Assembly (NCBI GenBank): GCA_938038735.1
Contig: CALHSW010000006.1
Location: forward strand, 1-25,521
Source of the DNA: an uncultured Bacteroidia bacterium
Lineage (GTDB): Bacteria; Bacteroidota; Bacteroidia; Bacteroidales; CAJPTX01
Length of the DNA: 25,521 nucleotides
Direction: 5' to 3'
A program made the translations under genes and the position numbers. Of the stretch, positions 23,640-25,521 are shown piece after piece; position 1 is the first letter of the stretch, and each line of letters starts with the position of its first letter. The notes under the pieces were generated by a model. That model was not told the origin of the DNA, did not search any database, and worked only from the letters and a program-made list of their open reading frames with translations.

Positions 23640-25031
23640 ATGATGAAAAGGAGTAGGGTTAAGGAGCTTTTAGCCGTAGGCGAGCCAGGTACACCGGTGC
23701 TGGTGAAGGGCTGGGTGCGCTCGCGGCGTGGGAATAAGAACGTGTCGTTCATTGCGTTGAACGATGGGTCTACGATAGCCAACTTGCAGATAGTGGCCGA
23801 TGTGGCGAAGTTCGATGAAGGGCTGCTCAAGCAGATTACCACCGGCGCAAGCATTGAGGCCGAGGGGAATCTCGTATCCTCTCAGGGCGCGGGGCAGCGG
23901 GTGGAGCTGCATGCGGAGCGGTTGATGGTGTACGGCACGGCGGATCCCGCGGAGTACCCCCTGCAGAAGAAGGGGCACTCGTTGGAGTTTCTCCGGGAGA
24001 TAGCGCACCTACGTCCCCGCACGAATACGTTCGGCGCGGTGCTACGGCTGCGGCACCACATGGCGTTTGCTATCCATAAGTTCTTTAACGACAAGGGGTT
24101 CTACTATTTGCATACGCCGCTTATCACGAGTTCCGATGCGGAGGGGGCAGGGGCGATGTTCCGCGTCACCACGCTGCCCGCTGACCAACCTCCTCGCACG
24201 CCCGAGGGCAAGGTGGACTGGAGCCAGGATTTCTTTGGCAAGATGACGAGCCTTACTGTCTCCGGGCAGCTGGAGGGGGAGTTGGGGGCCACGGCGCTGG
24301 GCGAAATCTATACGTTCGGTCCCACTTTCCGGGCGGAGAATAGCAATACGCCCCGCCATCTCGCCGAGTTTTGGATGGTGGAACCCGAGATGGCGTTCTA
24401 CGACATCAACGACAACATGGACCTCGCCGAGGAGATGCTGAAATACCTCACGCGCTACGCCCTGGAGCATTGCGCAGAGGATTTGCAGTTTCTCAACGAC
24501 ATGCACGACAAGGAGCTGCTCTCACGCCTTGACTTTGTGCTGAAGCACGACTTCAAGCGGCTCGGCTACACCGAGGCTATTGAAATTCTGAAGTCTTCGG
24601 GCGCGAAATTCGAGTTCCCCGTGGATTGGGGATGCGATTTGCAGAGTGAGCACGAACGTTTCTTGGTGGAGCAGCATTTCCACTGCCCGGTGATCCTCAC
24701 GGACTACCCCGCGGAGATCAAGGCGTTCTACATGAAGCAGAACGAGGATGGGAAGACGGTGCGCGCCATGGATGTTTTGTTCCCAAAGATTGGGGAGATA
24801 ATCGGAGGGTCGGAGCGCGAGGCGGACTACGGCAAGCTGAAGCGGCGCATCGAGGAGCTGCACATCCCGGATAAGGATATGTGGTGGTATCTTGACACGC
24901 GGCGTTTCGGCACGGTGCCCCATAGCGGCTACGGGCTGGGCTTTGAGCGGCTGATGCTCTTCATCACGGGTATGGGTAACATTCGAGATGTGATTCCCTT
25001 CCCGCGCACGCCGGGGCATTGCGAGTTCTAG
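23640..25031 (+). CDS. asnS: Asparaginyl-tRNA synthetase
   Basis: The 463-residue class IIb synthetase charges tRNA-Asn with asparagine. The N-terminal OB-fold anticodon-binding domain covers about residues 15-110 (VLVKGWVRSRRGNKNVSFIA, LNDGSTIANLQIVAD). The catalytic core begins with HLRPRTNTFGAVLRLRHHMA, and motif 2 is TFRAENSNTPRHLAEFWMVE, with the Asn-type NSNTPRH signature. Motif 3 is GYGLGFERLMLFITG followed by NIRDVIPFPRTPG. An insertion around residues 180-205 (PADQPPRTPEGKVDWSQDFF) is usual for bacterial AsnS. Length is normal. Two tandem ATGs (23640 and 23643) are both possible starts behind GTAGGAA. Confidence 0.97.
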   Translation: MMKRSRVKELLAVGEPGTPVLVKGWVRSRRGNKNVSFIALNDGSTIANLQIVADVAKFDEGLLKQITTGASIEAEGNLVSSQGAGQRVELHAERLMVYGTADPAEYPLQKKGHSLEFLREIAHLRPRTNTFGAVLRLRHHMAFAIHKFFNDKGFYYLHTPLITSSDAEGAGAMFRVTTLPADQPPRTPEGKVDWSQDFFGKMTSLTVSGQLEGELGATALGEIYTFGPTFRAENSNTPRHLAEFWMVEPEMAFYDINDNMDLAEEMLKYLTRYALEHCAEDLQFLNDMHDKELLSRLDFVLKHDFKRLGYTEAIEILKSSGAKFEFPVDWGCDLQSEHERFLVEQHFHCPVILTDYPAEIKAFYMKQNEDGKTVRAMDVLFPKIGEIIGGSEREADYGKLKRRIEELHIPDKDMWWYLDTRRFGTVPHSGYGLGFERLMLFITGMGNIRDVIPFPRTPGHCEF

Positions 25032-25189
25032 CCAGCGCGTTTGCGGGGTAGTTTGGGCGGACAAACGGCTAAGGGGTAGTGGCGGTGGGTTTAATCGTCC
25101 CTTGGGATGGTGCGTAGAATGTGCACCGTTCCTGCCAGCGTGTGTTCCCATCGGCAGAACGGTTCCGCAGTAGTCGGGGTACTACCCTT

Positions 25190-25238
25190 GGATTTTTGCC
25201 TGAGAGTTAAGCCGGTCTAAAAGACTAATCTGTGTGAC
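25190..25238. repeat. Copy 1 of a ~46-base dispersed repeat
   Basis: This runs GGATTTTTGCCTGAGAG, TTAAGCCGGTCTAAAAGACT, AATCTGTGTGA. It aligns with 25476-25521 across its whole length with mostly single-base differences. The second hairpin (GTCT/AGAC) is kept, whereas the first stem has decayed. Confidence 0.65.
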
Positions 25239-25429
25239 CCTTTGGTGTGTAAAACCGAAAATGCCCCTTTTATTATGGGGTGTACCCCTTACTGTTTTGC
25301 AGAAACGTGCAGCCCTGTATGCACCGCCACCTTCTAGCTTGCTGGGCTCCCCCATATGCCTTTCCAAATGCTCGCCGTAACCTGCACGCAATGCCTATAG
25401 ACCCGCATAAAGTGCGCCGTAGTGCAGCC

Positions 25430-25513
25430 CCGTCCGTAGGACGGTCTCTCAATAGCCGGGGGTTTTCAAACCCCCGGATTCTTGCCTGGAAGGCAAGCCA
25501 GTCTGAAAGACTG
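25430..25513. repeat. Tandem array of four short perfect hairpins
   Basis: Four perfect stems follow one another: CCGTCC/GGACGG (25430-25444), CCGGGGGTTT/AAACCCCCGG (25456-25477), CTTGCC/GGCAAG (25481-25497) and CAGTC/GACTG (25499-25513). Loops are 2-5 bases and spacers 1-11 bases. All stems differ in sequence, so this is an array of structures and not a sequence repeat. It may continue past the window. Confidence 0.8.
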
Positions 25514-25521
25514 ACCCGCGT
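25476..25521. repeat. Copy 2 of the ~46-base dispersed repeat (cut by the window end)
   Basis: This runs GGATTCTTGCCTGGAAGGC, AAGCCAGTCTGAAAGACTG, ACCCGCGT, matching copy 1 at 25190-25238 in the same orientation. Both of its stems are perfect, so this copy is the better preserved. It overlaps the last two hairpins of the array. Confidence 0.65.

Larger units (their letters stand above)
25032..25521. other. 490-base gene-free right end with hairpins and repeats
   Basis: After the asnS stop no credible gene follows. Hairpins include GGTGC/GCACC (25109-25126), an imperfect ACCGTTC..TGCC pairing with GGCAGAACGGT across about 25124-25164, GTAGT/ACTAC (25170-25185), and a CCCC/GGGG pair around 25263-25280. 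The four-hairpin array and two repeat copies are listed separately. A 69-codon reverse frame at 25182-25391 spans the repeat and looks fortuitous. No clear asnS terminator with a T tract was found. Confidence 0.5.

Noticed and set aside
25190..25215. Reverse strand reads ACTCTCAGGCAAAA, like the conserved core of a glycine riboswitch
   Set aside because: The matching GGAGAG arm and second conserved bulge are absent. The better-preserved repeat copy shows this segment is a decayed CTTGCC/GGCAAG hairpin.
25182..25391. 69-codon open frame on the reverse strand
   Set aside because: It runs across the repeat and hairpin region, has no ribosome-binding site and shows no family resemblance.
25430..25513. 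Possible CRISPR array
   Set aside because: The hairpin sequences differ from each other and there are no regular spacers or cas genes.

Overview
The window looks like chromosomal DNA from a member of the Bacteroidota, most likely Bacteroidales. The evidence is the gene content (TonB-dependent receptors paired with surface lipoproteins, a BtuG-like propeller, DUF4270, DUF4293, a half-length glycogen synthase-like protein) and promoter-like TAnnTTTG boxes upstream of several genes, one of them with a TTTG box at the expected distance. GC content is moderate, a little over half by eye. I cannot name the genus. Seventeen protein genes are supported. No tRNA, rRNA, CRISPR array, transposase or phage gene was seen.

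Left part (1-9260). A tightly packed operon (39-4452) encodes a TonB-dependent outer-membrane receptor, a BtuG-like beta-propeller lipoprotein and a third surface lipoprotein with a PKD-like N-terminus. It reads as a cobalamin (corrinoid) capture and uptake locus. A hairpin terminator follows, then a small reverse-strand DUF4332 helix-hairpin-helix gene. A second uptake pair (5278-9197) comes next: a larger receptor with a carboxypeptidase-regulatory-like domain and a beta-helix lipoprotein with Asp-rich loops. It has the same receptor-plus-lipoprotein logic, but its substrate is unknown. A very long bidirectional hairpin ends this operon and the converging glmS operon.

Middle part (9309-18288). 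On the reverse strand, a glycogen synthase N-terminal-half protein, a DUF4270 lipoprotein and glmS form one overlapping transcription unit. Upstream on the same strand is a 975-residue VIT-VWA-TPR-DUF2135 protein. Divergent from it is a forward pair: an AtoE-type short-chain fatty acid transporter and ribose-5-phosphate isomerase B.

Right part (18289-25521). A 716-base gene-free stretch full of small hairpins separates rpiB from a reverse-strand methyl-accepting chemotaxis protein, which has the best promoter in the window. Next come a DUF4293 membrane protein and a secreted protein of unknown function on the reverse strand. A divergent intergenic region carries a loop-free 52-bp perfect palindrome. 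Then a secreted unknown and asnS run forward. The last ~490 bases are again gene-free and hold a tandem array of short hairpins and two copies of a ~46-base repeat, with a degenerate relative at 18886-18965.

The most promising undescribed items are the hairpin-array repeat family at 25100-25521 (related to 18600-18965), the 52-bp palindrome, and the receptor/beta-helix lipoprotein pair. All family assignments come from reading the translated sequences. No database search was run.
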